A stretch of DNA of 21,416 bases. Origin: Nanohaloarchaea archaeon PL-Br10_U2g27. GTDB lineage: Archaea > Nanohalarchaeota > Nanosalinia > Nanosalinales > Nanosalinaceae. The translations under genes and the position numbers were made by a program. The notes under the pieces are model-generated. The model ran no database searches. It was not told the origin of the DNA and was given only the letters and a program-made list of their open reading frames with translations. Where the stretch lies: the NCBI GenBank assembly GCA_001564035.1, contig LKMX01000005.1:1-21416 (forward strand), in the 5' to 3' direction. Of the stretch, positions 13,019-20,979 are shown one piece after another; within the stretch, counting starts at the first letter, position 1; every line of letters begins with the position of its first letter.

Positions 13019-14800
13019 ATGGCTACAAACAGAAACTCGAAAAAATTCATAGTAATCGTTGACCAAGACAAGATAGAGCCAGAACTAGCGCGAGAAACAG
13101 TCATCAACTTCGATCCTCTAAACAGAGCAGGGAAAGAAGGAGGATTCTACATAGACGAAAACGAGGAACTTCACATAGATGACAAAGACGTAATGGAAGC
13201 CCACAAAATGGCGGTCAACAAATACCCTGACAGAGACGCCATCCAAATGGTTCAACTAGTTCACGAAGAAGGAGATAAAGTACACCAGTTTGGGGAAAAC
13301 GAATTCCGACTTTACGGGCTGCCAGAACCAGAGCAAAACGCATCTGTAGGTATACTAGGCGAAAACGGACTAGGAAAAACAGTAGCGTCAAAAATACTTA
13401 CAGGAAAACTCAAGCCCAACCTAGGGCAGTACCAAGATCCGCCAGAATGGAAACAGATAAAGAAAAAATTCAGGGGAACAGGCCTACAAAACCACGTCGA
13501 AAAACTAGCAGATCAAAACATAGATTCAGCTACGAAACCACAGCAAGTAGAAAAAATACCTGAAATATTCTCCGGCACAGTAAAAGAATTCCTAGAACGA
13601 AAAGGTGAGAAAGAAGGCCTACCGGAGATAACCGAAAAATTTGAATTAGAAAAGCTACTTGACAGAAAGGTAAAACAGCTCTCGGGCGGAGAACTCCAAA
13701 GACTCGCTATTGCATCAACTCTTCTAGAAGATGCCGAAATATATGTTTTCGACGAACCCAGCTCATACCTTGACGTAGGACAGCGACTAAAAACAGGAAG
13801 AGAAATAACAGGCCTTGAAAAAAGCGTAATAGCTGTAGAACACGACCTTGCCACGCTAGACCTCATATCGGACAGGATAAACATATTCTACGGTGAAAAA
13901 GGAAGTTACGGAATGGTATCAAACACTTTAAGCACTAAAAACGGTATTAACCAGTACCTAAAAGGCCATATCCCCTCCCAAAACCTGAAGATTCGATCCG
14001 ACACAATAACCTTTGAACGATCAAGCGATGACAAAGGAGAGGGAGAGAAAATACTTGAATACAATTCAATGAAGAAAAAATTTGGGGAAGACGGGTTCGA
14101 GCTACAGGCCTCAAAGGGGGCGTTGAAACAGCAAGAAATAATCGGGATTGTAGGAGAGAATGGATTAGGAAAGACTGTGTTCGCCAAGATGCTGGCTGGT
14201 GCCATAAAACCTGATACCGGAGAGTCCCCAGAAACATCCATATCTTACAAAACCCAGTACATAGAGGCCTCAGATCTAACGGTGCGTGAAGCATTCCCTC
14301 AAGAAGCAAATATGAATACTAAACGGTTCCAAACTAGGATAGAAGAGCCTCTTGAAATCAAGCCGTTGTACGACCGAAAATTATCAAATCTCTCAGGCGG
14401 AGAGCTTCAAAGAGTAGCAGTAGCAATATGTCTATCAAGAAACGCGGATCTGTATCTTCTTGACGAGCCATCGGCATTCTTAGACGTAGAATCCCGTGTA
14501 AAACTTGGTAAAACATTGAAAAACTTCTCACGCAAGGAAGAAAAACCGTTAATGATAATAGACCACGATCTACTCCTACTAGACTATGTTTCAGACCGAG
14601 GCATCGTATTCAAAGGCCGTCCAGGAATAAAAGGAGAATCAACTCAACCAATGAAAATAGAGAAGGCCTTAAACCAGTTCCTAAAAGAAGTGGACGTAAC
14701 GTTCAGAAAAGACCCTGAAACCGGAAGGCCGAGAGCCAACAAACCAGGCAGCCAGAAAGACAAGAAACAGAGAAAGAAAGGCCAGTTCTACGAAACCTAA
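13019..14800 (+). CDS. rli1: Ribosome recycling ATPase ABCE1 (Rli1), lacking both Fe-S clusters
   Basis: 593 residues from the ATG at 13019; this start has TATA-like TTTTTTAC 24 nt upstream, and an earlier in-frame start at 12980 has no support. Two ABC domains are complete: Walker A at 114-121 and 379-386 (both GENGLGKT), signatures LSGGELQR at 221-228 and 458-465, Walker B ending in FDEP (244-247) and LDEP (481-484), and switch histidines H275 and H516. The N-terminal ~100 residues align in layout with the ferredoxin-like domain (FDPLNRAGKE and NKYPDRDAI, where the family has CP..R.GKE and KCPFDAI), but every one of the eight cluster cysteines is replaced. The only cysteine in the protein is C471. 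The C-terminal 30 residues are basic (KDKKQRKKGQ). Confidence 0.95.
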   Translation: MATNRNSKKFIVIVDQDKIEPELARETVINFDPLNRAGKEGGFYIDENEELHIDDKDVMEAHKMAVNKYPDRDAIQMVQLVHEEGDKVHQFGENEFRLYGLPEPEQNASVGILGENGLGKTVASKILTGKLKPNLGQYQDPPEWKQIKKKFRGTGLQNHVEKLADQNIDSATKPQQVEKIPEIFSGTVKEFLERKGEKEGLPEITEKFELEKLLDRKVKQLSGGELQRLAIASTLLEDAEIYVFDEPSSYLDVGQRLKTGREITGLEKSVIAVEHDLATLDLISDRINIFYGEKGSYGMVSNTLSTKNGINQYLKGHIPSQNLKIRSDTITFERSSDDKGEGEKILEYNSMKKKFGEDGFELQASKGALKQQEIIGIVGENGLGKTVFAKMLAGAIKPDTGESPETSISYKTQYIEASDLTVREAFPQEANMNTKRFQTRIEEPLEIKPLYDRKLSNLSGGELQRVAVAICLSRNADLYLLDEPSAFLDVESRVKLGKTLKNFSRKEEKPLMIIDHDLLLLDYVSDRGIVFKGRPGIKGESTQPMKIEKALNQFLKEVDVTFRKDPETGRPRANKPGSQKDKKQRKKGQFYET

Positions 14801-14823
14801 ACCAGTCCAAAAAAGGCCTTTCC

Positions 14824-14831
14824 ATTTAAGA
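14824..14831 (+). promoter_or_regulatory. Probable TATA box for eS17
   Basis: ATTTAAGA is centred about 27 nt before the eS17 ATG, the spacing of a leaderless transcript. An AGGCCT copy (14814) lies immediately upstream. Confidence 0.4.
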
Positions 14832-14854
14832 GTTTTTACATCTGTAGCTAATAC

Positions 14855-15043
14855 ATGGGAAGAGTAAGGCAAACCTACATCAAAAGGCTTGCAAAAGACC
14901 TTGTAGACTCAGACAACAAAGAATTTTCAGAAGACTTCGACGAAAACAAAGAAATACTGGGAGAAACAGGAGAATTCAACTCCAAAAGACTAAGAAACCG
15001 CGTCGCAGGATACATAGTCAGACTGAAAACCAGAGGAAACTAA
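14855..15043 (+). CDS. rps17e: Small-subunit ribosomal protein eS17
   Basis: 62 residues, the normal length for archaeal eS17. MGRVRQTYIKRLAKDLV at the start, EDFDENKEIL in the middle and SKRLRNRVAGYIVRLKTR at the end match the family closely. It binds 16S rRNA in the small-subunit head. It is the last plus-strand gene before the convergent surface-protein operon; its final 26 bp overlap the 3' end of the minus-strand gene. Confidence 0.95.
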   Translation: MGRVRQTYIKRLAKDLVDSDNKEFSEDFDENKEILGETGEFNSKRLRNRVAGYIVRLKTRGN

Positions 15044-17318
15044 CAGCCAACAAATAAATCAGGCCTACATAATAAATGCTCAGGCCTGGTATTCCGCGGC
15101 TTTCTGCTTCGCTTGACTGTACAAATACCGGGAATGTCTCTGTGGTGTTGACTCCGAGATCATGGTCCTTTGTTATTATTCCTAGTTCGTGTTCTCCTGG
15201 TTCTAAACCTTCAACACCAATATGCATCCGATTTGAATGACCTGATTCTAGTTCATATGTTTTCAAGGAATCATCTTCCTCAACAAAATAAGGTTCAATG
15301 CCCTCTCCTTCTAGGAACGTGGTGAAGTCTCTCGTTGCTTGATCATTCTCAATTTCAAAAAACGTGAAACCTGTATCACCCTCAGAAACCACCAAAGACG
15401 AATACACATAATCAACACCCAAACCAGGCCTATAACTGCTTGATACTACTCTTTCAAAACTCCATGTTGAACTAGTTACTTCATCATAAGGGTCAGATAC
15501 CACTACATCCCATTCGTGAGTTCCCAGGCCTCGGTCTTCCCACGTGGTTGAGACTGTGCTTCCATCATCGTAATTTGAGGAGGAGTATAACGTTTCTCCT
15601 TCATCTTGCTTTCTCATTTCTACATCCATTTCATCACCTTCAGGATTATGGATCTGTATAGATAGCTCAACATCGTCCTCAAGCTCTATACCTCCATCGC
15701 TAGGATTGTTAAGTTCAATAATTGGGTCTTGGTTTCTGATTGGGTTGGTGTCTTCTTCTATTGTTGATCCTATTCCTTCATCAGTCACGTTCACTGTGAC
15801 ATCGATATCGTCCCAGACCTCAAAACCCTCAAACAATCCGTCGCCGGAGTCATAACGATCATCGTTAGACTCAGGATAAACCATTTTTTCACATGTAGCT
15901 TCTCTACCGCCAGAAGGCTCGAAATCACCCTCTAAATGATTATATTCCTGATCCCCGTTTGTTACATTGAAATAACAGGATTCTTCATAATCTTCCTCAT
16001 CTTGATCGAACTCAATATCTGCCACAGCATCAAAACCGTGCTCATCATCATAATCATCAAAATCCAACGCCACATCAGGTTCATCAACATCAACTTCGAA
16101 AGTCCAAGACCCTTCTTCAATACATACATCGTTTTCGTCACAGGCCTCAACGTACCAGTCGTGTTCGCCTGGTGAAAGATCCTCCCAGTTTTCAGATGCA
16201 GTTTGATCGGAGTTTACAGTTGAAGTGCTGCCAATTTGCTCGTTGTTTGAATCATCAAAGAAAGTAACTTCTATATCCTGATTATCATCAGGATGTTCAA
16301 CATCAACTCTCAGTTCAGCATCAGTAGTATCAATAGGGCTGCCCGTATTAGATTCAGCAGGCCGGGGATTTGACACTATGGGGCCTTCCAAAGAAATAAC
16401 CAGCATTCCTTGACCTGAGTTAGCTCCAGATGAACCTTCCTGATTACTTCCATCGTTGTAGCTTCCGCCCCCTCCAGCCGCAGCTCTGCTTGTACTAGAT
16501 GTACCTCCTCTTGCAGCGCCTCCGCCAGAGTAGCCTCCGCCTCCAGATGATCTGCTGTGTGACCCAGAATCATCTCCTGCGCCTCCTGAACCAAAACCTC
16601 CATGCATACCATCCCAGTAACCGCTCGAACTTTGTCCTCCATTCAGGAAAGAACTTGAACCACTAGTACCATCATCGTAACCAGAGCCTCCGTATGCAGG
16701 CCAGCTACCGGTTGTAGCAGTTCCTCCGGCATTTCCGTTACACCCGCCTCCGGCTGAATCATCTGGTCCGCTTCCGTCACCTCCACATTCTCCTGTCTGT
16801 CCATGCGAATCACTAGGTATAGAATTACCATGTGAAACGCCTCCACCGCCGCCTGCTATAATCAGGATATCATTATCGTTTGAAGGATTTTCTTCCGTAA
16901 CGAATGTTCCTCCGCCGCCACCAGTATAAGCTCTATCGTTTCGCCCGTTATCTGTTCCGCTTCCACGTTGACCCACTAGTATTTCGATAGTTTCCCCTTC
17001 ATCCAGCTCAAACTCTCCTGATATATGGGCGCCGTCACCACCTCCAGGAGAATCTGACGACCCTCCTTCTGCGCCATATGCGTCTATAGTGTATCTAGCA
17101 GAATAAGGAGCCTCCCACTCTTGAATTCCATTATTTACATCCACGTCTATATTACTGTTTTCATACTCGTTATCGCAGTCACCTTGACTAGGGCCTGTTG
17201 GGCCTGAACTTCCACATGTTGTAAAAGTCCATTCTTCGCTTGCAGAGCCAAGGCCTGATACGATTATGATGAGTAATAGAATTACTGAAGCCTTTGAAAT
17301 ATTTTTTTGAGTTAGCAT
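15018..17318 (-). CDS. Surface protein with ALK/LTK-like glycine-rich domain and Ig-like repeats
   Basis: 766 residues. Residues 1-26 are a signal peptide (VILLLIIIVSGLGSA). About 60-310 is a glycine-rich domain in the style of PF12810: YTIDAYGAEGGS, then GETIEILVGQRGSG, then GGGGGTFVTEEN, DILIIAGGGGG and, at its end, GQGMLVISLEG. About 312-630 comprises three beta-sandwich, Ig-like segments with SPGEHDWYVEACDENDVC and GLGTHEWDVVVSDPYDE. About 640-735 is a last beta domain. A C-terminal membrane helix (YYVGLIYLLAVSFLW) anchors it. Cysteines come in near pairs, as in extracellular disulfides. ATG overlaps the upstream gene's stop by 7 nt, so the two are co-translated. A role in adhesion is inferred. 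Confidence 0.85.
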   Translation of the reverse strand: MLTQKNISKASVILLLIIIVSGLGSASEEWTFTTCGSSGPTGPSQGDCDNEYENSNIDVDVNNGIQEWEAPYSARYTIDAYGAEGGSSDSPGGGDGAHISGEFELDEGETIEILVGQRGSGTDNGRNDRAYTGGGGGTFVTEENPSNDNDILIIAGGGGGVSHGNSIPSDSHGQTGECGGDGSGPDDSAGGGCNGNAGGTATTGSWPAYGGSGYDDGTSGSSSFLNGGQSSSGYWDGMHGGFGSGGAGDDSGSHSRSSGGGGYSGGGAARGGTSSTSRAAAGGGGSYNDGSNQEGSSGANSGQGMLVISLEGPIVSNPRPAESNTGSPIDTTDAELRVDVEHPDDNQDIEVTFFDDSNNEQIGSTSTVNSDQTASENWEDLSPGEHDWYVEACDENDVCIEEGSWTFEVDVDEPDVALDFDDYDDEHGFDAVADIEFDQDEEDYEESCYFNVTNGDQEYNHLEGDFEPSGGREATCEKMVYPESNDDRYDSGDGLFEGFEVWDDIDVTVNVTDEGIGSTIEEDTNPIRNQDPIIELNNPSDGGIELEDDVELSIQIHNPEGDEMDVEMRKQDEGETLYSSSNYDDGSTVSTTWEDRGLGTHEWDVVVSDPYDEVTSSTWSFERVVSSSYRPGLGVDYVYSSLVVSEGDTGFTFFEIENDQATRDFTTFLEGEGIEPYFVEEDDSLKTYELESGHSNRMHIGVEGLEPGEHELGIITKDHDLGVNTTETFPVFVQSSEAESRGIPGLSIYYVGLIYLLAVSFLWFSV

Positions 17319-18763
17319 AGGCCTTTATCGTGTTCGTCTTCAGGGCATTCTTCAGAGTCTAGTGATTCTGAGACGCTAAATGTTTTTTTGGGGGTTTCAA
17401 CGATCATGTTATCTTCTAGTATGAGTTGTGCGAATACTTCGTATTCTCCTGACCGGAAGAAGGTTTCTTCAAATTCGTAGGTTCTATTGGTTTGAGGCCT
17501 TTGATGGAAATCAGATATAGGATTTCCTTGTTTTTCGATAAAGACTTCTAGTTCTGAAACTCTGTCTACTTCTGTTTCGATTTCAAAGCTTGCTGTATGT
17601 CCATCAAAGTCTTTCTCATCTAAATCTATCTGTAGATTGTAGTAGTTTTCTACTGAGTCTAGTTCAAAGTTTTCACTGTTGGATTTGAAATGGTTCTCTG
17701 ATACTAGTTTCACTTCCCAGGACTGTTTTCCGCTGTTTTCCCCTAGAAATTCGTAGGTATCTTGAATCTCTGATTCTTCTAAATCGTCATGGGTGATTAC
17801 TTTTTCATTTACAATTATTGCGTACTCGCTAAAGTCTTGAGCACTGTCAATGTGATAATTTAAGTTAGCATAATAGTTTTCTATTTTTTCGCCGTCTGTA
17901 GGGCTTCGCAAATCTATTTCTGCCCCTGTTTCATTGCTTGGAGGTTTAGAATCATCTGTATTGATCGAAATATTTTCTTCTAACGTGCGCCCTCCGTCCT
18001 CTACTTTCACATTAAATCCTGATGCATCCGTGATAATGTATTCTTCTATTCGACCGTCCGATACATCTGAAGAAACATGTTGTTCTGAACTTTCCAAAAT
18101 ATAAGAAGGGTTTACAGAGGATAGGCCTTCAATGTCTAACTCAACGCCAATTAAATAGTTCTCGCTTCTTTCGTAAACGTTAATGTTTTCTTTTTGTAAT
18201 TTCGGCTCAGGAAGTACTTCGATCAACTCTGTCCGTATCTGATCACCGTATTCAGCCCTTAGTTCTTTCGTCTCAGTTCCTTCAGAGAGATCAACGTCAA
18301 TACTGCTTCCAGTAAACTGGTATTCTCCGTCCAAATAAAGATTGGCATCAGCAGGTTCGTATTCATGATCTTCGCGCTCCTTCAACACTTCAAAAGTCAT
18401 GGTATCTCCTTCTGTAATCCAGTCTCTAGGCCCATTAATCAAAAGATCTGTAGAAACTGCATAATGTGTAGAAACCTTGCTCTTGCCTTCATAATCAACT
18501 CTAACGTCAAAAACCTCGGACTCCACATAAATATCTGAAACACCGTATTCATCAGTTTCTCCTTCCAAAAAACCATTAACATATATCTCAGCGCCTTCAG
18601 CAGGCCTACCACGATCATCCTCAACGTAAATATCGTTCAAGCCAGGTTCCAGCTGTTCATCAAGATCATGACTTAACTCTCCAGATGAAAAGTACATTAC
18701 ATAATAGACTGCTAATATCAAGAATACCAAGCAAGCCGCTAAAATAAAAATCCTTTTATCCAC
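17312..18763 (-). CDS. Membrane-anchored surface protein with Ig-like repeats
   Basis: 483 residues from a GTG start. Residues 4-26 are a single N-terminal membrane helix (FILAACLVFLILAVYYVMYF). The exterior begins with a carboxypeptidase-regulatory-like unit (DIYVEDDRGRPAEGAEIYVNG, then GVSDIYVES), and continues as several acidic beta-rich repeats to about 465. Repeats show strand pairs such as ENYYANLNYHIDSAQDFSEY and ENYYNLQIDLDEKDF. It ends with two cysteines near the C-terminus (EECPEDEHDKGLC). It is the first gene of the operon and its last codons overlap the start of the glycine-rich protein. It has no enzymatic motif. It is probably a structural partner of the downstream protein. Confidence 0.8.
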   Translation of the reverse strand: MDKRIFILAACLVFLILAVYYVMYFSSGELSHDLDEQLEPGLNDIYVEDDRGRPAEGAEIYVNGFLEGETDEYGVSDIYVESEVFDVRVDYEGKSKVSTHYAVSTDLLINGPRDWITEGDTMTFEVLKEREDHEYEPADANLYLDGEYQFTGSSIDVDLSEGTETKELRAEYGDQIRTELIEVLPEPKLQKENINVYERSENYLIGVELDIEGLSSVNPSYILESSEQHVSSDVSDGRIEEYIITDASGFNVKVEDGGRTLEENISINTDDSKPPSNETGAEIDLRSPTDGEKIENYYANLNYHIDSAQDFSEYAIIVNEKVITHDDLEESEIQDTYEFLGENSGKQSWEVKLVSENHFKSNSENFELDSVENYYNLQIDLDEKDFDGHTASFEIETEVDRVSELEVFIEKQGNPISDFHQRPQTNRTYEFEETFFRSGEYEVFAQLILEDNMIVETPKKTFSVSESLDSEECPEDEHDKGLC

Positions 18764-18802
18764 AGTATTTCAGGCCTCTAACAACAGTTCTGTAGCTCAG
18801 AA

Positions 18803-18814
18803 TAAAAATATACT
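18803..18814 (-). promoter_or_regulatory. Probable TATA box for the surface-protein operon
   Basis: On the minus strand GTATATTTTTATTC lies about 45 nt before the GTG start at 18763, which predicts a leader of about 20 nt. The divergent metG has TATA-like AAATTTATT at about 18835-18843, so the 140-bp gap holds two back-to-back promoters. Confidence 0.45.
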
Positions 18815-18912
18815 GCTTCGAAATGCAGCTAACAAATTTATTGAGGAACTGGAAACTCTTCCAGCGAACGACTCAAAAAAATAACTTTCAAAAACTTGTT
18901 TAAGTGAGAAGA

Positions 18913-20979
18913 ATGCCAAGAGATAAACTTACAATTACATCGGCTTTACCTTATATCCATGGAGTACCGCATCTAGGGAATATTGTTGGGAGCATGCTGC
19001 CTGCAGATATTTTTCATAGGTATCAAGATTTGAGAGGCCGAGACAATATCTTTATCTGCGGTAGTGATGTGCATGGCACACCGCTGGAGCTGGAGGCCTT
19101 AGAACAAGGCGTGGAGGTTGAAGATTTGGCTGGAGAACAGCATGAGAAGGTTAAACATGTTCTTCAAAAGTTTGATCTTGATTTTAGCATTTATTCTAAT
19201 ACTCATAGTGATTATAATAGGCGGCAGACGCATGACATGTTTCTAGAGCTATACTGTAATGGTTACATATCTGAAGAGACTCAGGTGTTGCCTTACTCTG
19301 AAGAAGACGGAAGGTTTCTCCCAGACAGATACATTGAAGGCGAATGCCCGGAGTGTGGAGGCCTAGCAAGGGGAGATCAGTGTGATGACTGCGGCATGCT
19401 TCTAGAGCCTGAGGAGTTGATTGATCCTTATTCTGCTATATCTGGCAGTGAAGATATTGAGTTTAAGGAGACTAAGCATCTTTTCCTTGATTTACCGCAG
19501 TTCAAGAGCGATTTAATGAAGTGGGTGAAAGAAGAGAGGCCTGTACCTGGTTCTTCCTTGAAGGAAGTGGAGAATGCGATTGAGAACACTGAGAAGCGGT
19601 GTATTACCCGTGATATTGAGTGGGGGTTTGAGATACCTGTGGATCAGGTTAACAATAGAATTGATGAGAGAGGCTTAGATGTTCCAAAGCTCGATCCGGA
19701 TGTTTACAATGATAAGGTTCTCTACGTCTGGTTCGATGCGCCTATAGGCTATGTTGGTTTTACACGAGAGCTTTTCGATGACGGCGAAGAGTGGAGAGAG
19801 TACTGGAATAAGGACTCGGAGATCTATTACTCGATCGGGAAAGACAACACTATTTTCCATACTGTGATATGGCCATCGATGTTGATGGGTGCGTCAAATG
19901 AAGACATGGATTATGGCCTACCTCACTACGAGTTTATACAGCAGTTCTTATTGGCTGAGGACACTAAGTTTTCCAAGAGCAGGGGTAAAGGTCTTTCGAC
20001 CAGGGAGGCCTTGGATATGTGTCCTTCTGACTACTGGAGGTTCTACCTTGCCAAGAATCTGCCTCAACAGCACGACTCTACTTTCTCATGGAGCGACTTC
20101 GAGTCAGAGATTAATAACGTGTTGAACGATACTATTGGAAACTTTGTGAACCGTACGCTAAGCCTTGCGGAGCAGTGGTTTGATTCAGAAGTCCCTTTTC
20201 CGGAACTAGAGAATAGGGATGAGCAAATTGAAGCAGAGGCCTTAAGAATAGTTGAGGAGTATGTAGAGGCATTTGAAAATCACGACCTGAAAACAGGAGT
20301 GGAGAAGGCTACGGAGATCGCACGGCTGGGAGATAGATATCTCAGCGAGGAAGAGCCTTGGAATAATGAGGATAGACGTGAGGAGACGATACACGTTTCT
20401 CTTCATCTAATAAGGGCTATGGGAGTAATGCTTTATCCTTACGCTCCAGAGGCCTCAGAAAAGATAGGGGATATGTTGAACGTTGATATTCATACTGAGG
20501 AAGGAGTTGACGAGTTTATTGAGCCTTTGCTTGGTAATCTTGAGCCAGGCCACATTTTGGGAGAGCGAGAAGTGCTTTTTGAGAAAATAGATGTGTCTAA
20601 AATGAAAAACGATGAAACAACATCTGAGTCGGATGAAACAGCAGAAAATCAGGAGAATGTCAGTTTTGAAGAGTTCCAAAACATGGATATCAGGGTTGGA
20701 AAAGTTGTAGGTGTCGAGGATCATCCGAACGCTGACAAACTTTACAAAGTCCAAATAGATATAGGCAGCAAAACTTTACAGACATGTGCAGGCCTTGTCA
20801 ACCATTATGAGAAAGAAGAGCTTCAGGGAAGGAAAGTAGTGGTTCTAGCTAACTTGCAGCCTGCAGAACTGCGTGGAGAGAAAAGCGAATGTATGATGTT
20901 GGCGGCTGAGGACGACTCAGGGGCTGTAGAGCTACTAGGCCTTCAGAAAGACTTGTCGATAGGGAGTAAGGTTAGGTAG
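18913..20979 (+). CDS. metG: Methionyl-tRNA synthetase
   Basis: About 688 residues from the ATG at 18913; GTGAG lies just upstream, though the in-frame GTG at 18904 remains possible. Class I features: the HIGH-like segment ALPYIHGVPHLGNIVGSMLP near the start, a zinc knuckle with CPECGG and CDDCG (about 145-165), and the KMSKS loop as TKFSKSRGKG (about 355). The anticodon-binding helical domain follows, with GNFVNRTLSL. A C-terminal EMAPII-like tRNA-binding domain (about 580-688) has FQNMDIRVGKVVGVEDHPNA and GLVNHYEKEEL. It has nine or so AGGCCT copies, some shared with its flanks. The stop overlaps the convergent gene by 8 bp. Confidence 0.97.
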   Translation: MPRDKLTITSALPYIHGVPHLGNIVGSMLPADIFHRYQDLRGRDNIFICGSDVHGTPLELEALEQGVEVEDLAGEQHEKVKHVLQKFDLDFSIYSNTHSDYNRRQTHDMFLELYCNGYISEETQVLPYSEEDGRFLPDRYIEGECPECGGLARGDQCDDCGMLLEPEELIDPYSAISGSEDIEFKETKHLFLDLPQFKSDLMKWVKEERPVPGSSLKEVENAIENTEKRCITRDIEWGFEIPVDQVNNRIDERGLDVPKLDPDVYNDKVLYVWFDAPIGYVGFTRELFDDGEEWREYWNKDSEIYYSIGKDNTIFHTVIWPSMLMGASNEDMDYGLPHYEFIQQFLLAEDTKFSKSRGKGLSTREALDMCPSDYWRFYLAKNLPQQHDSTFSWSDFESEINNVLNDTIGNFVNRTLSLAEQWFDSEVPFPELENRDEQIEAEALRIVEEYVEAFENHDLKTGVEKATEIARLGDRYLSEEEPWNNEDRREETIHVSLHLIRAMGVMLYPYAPEASEKIGDMLNVDIHTEEGVDEFIEPLLGNLEPGHILGEREVLFEKIDVSKMKNDETTSESDETAENQENVSFEEFQNMDIRVGKVVGVEDHPNADKLYKVQIDIGSKTLQTCAGLVNHYEKEELQGRKVVVLANLQPAELRGEKSECMMLAAEDDSGAVELLGLQKDLSIGSKVR

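Noticed and set aside
16376..17100. Gly/Ser repeat region as a CRISPR array or tandem DNA repeat
   Set aside because: Repeats are only at the amino-acid level; no constant DNA repeat or spacer length exists, and the frame is intact.
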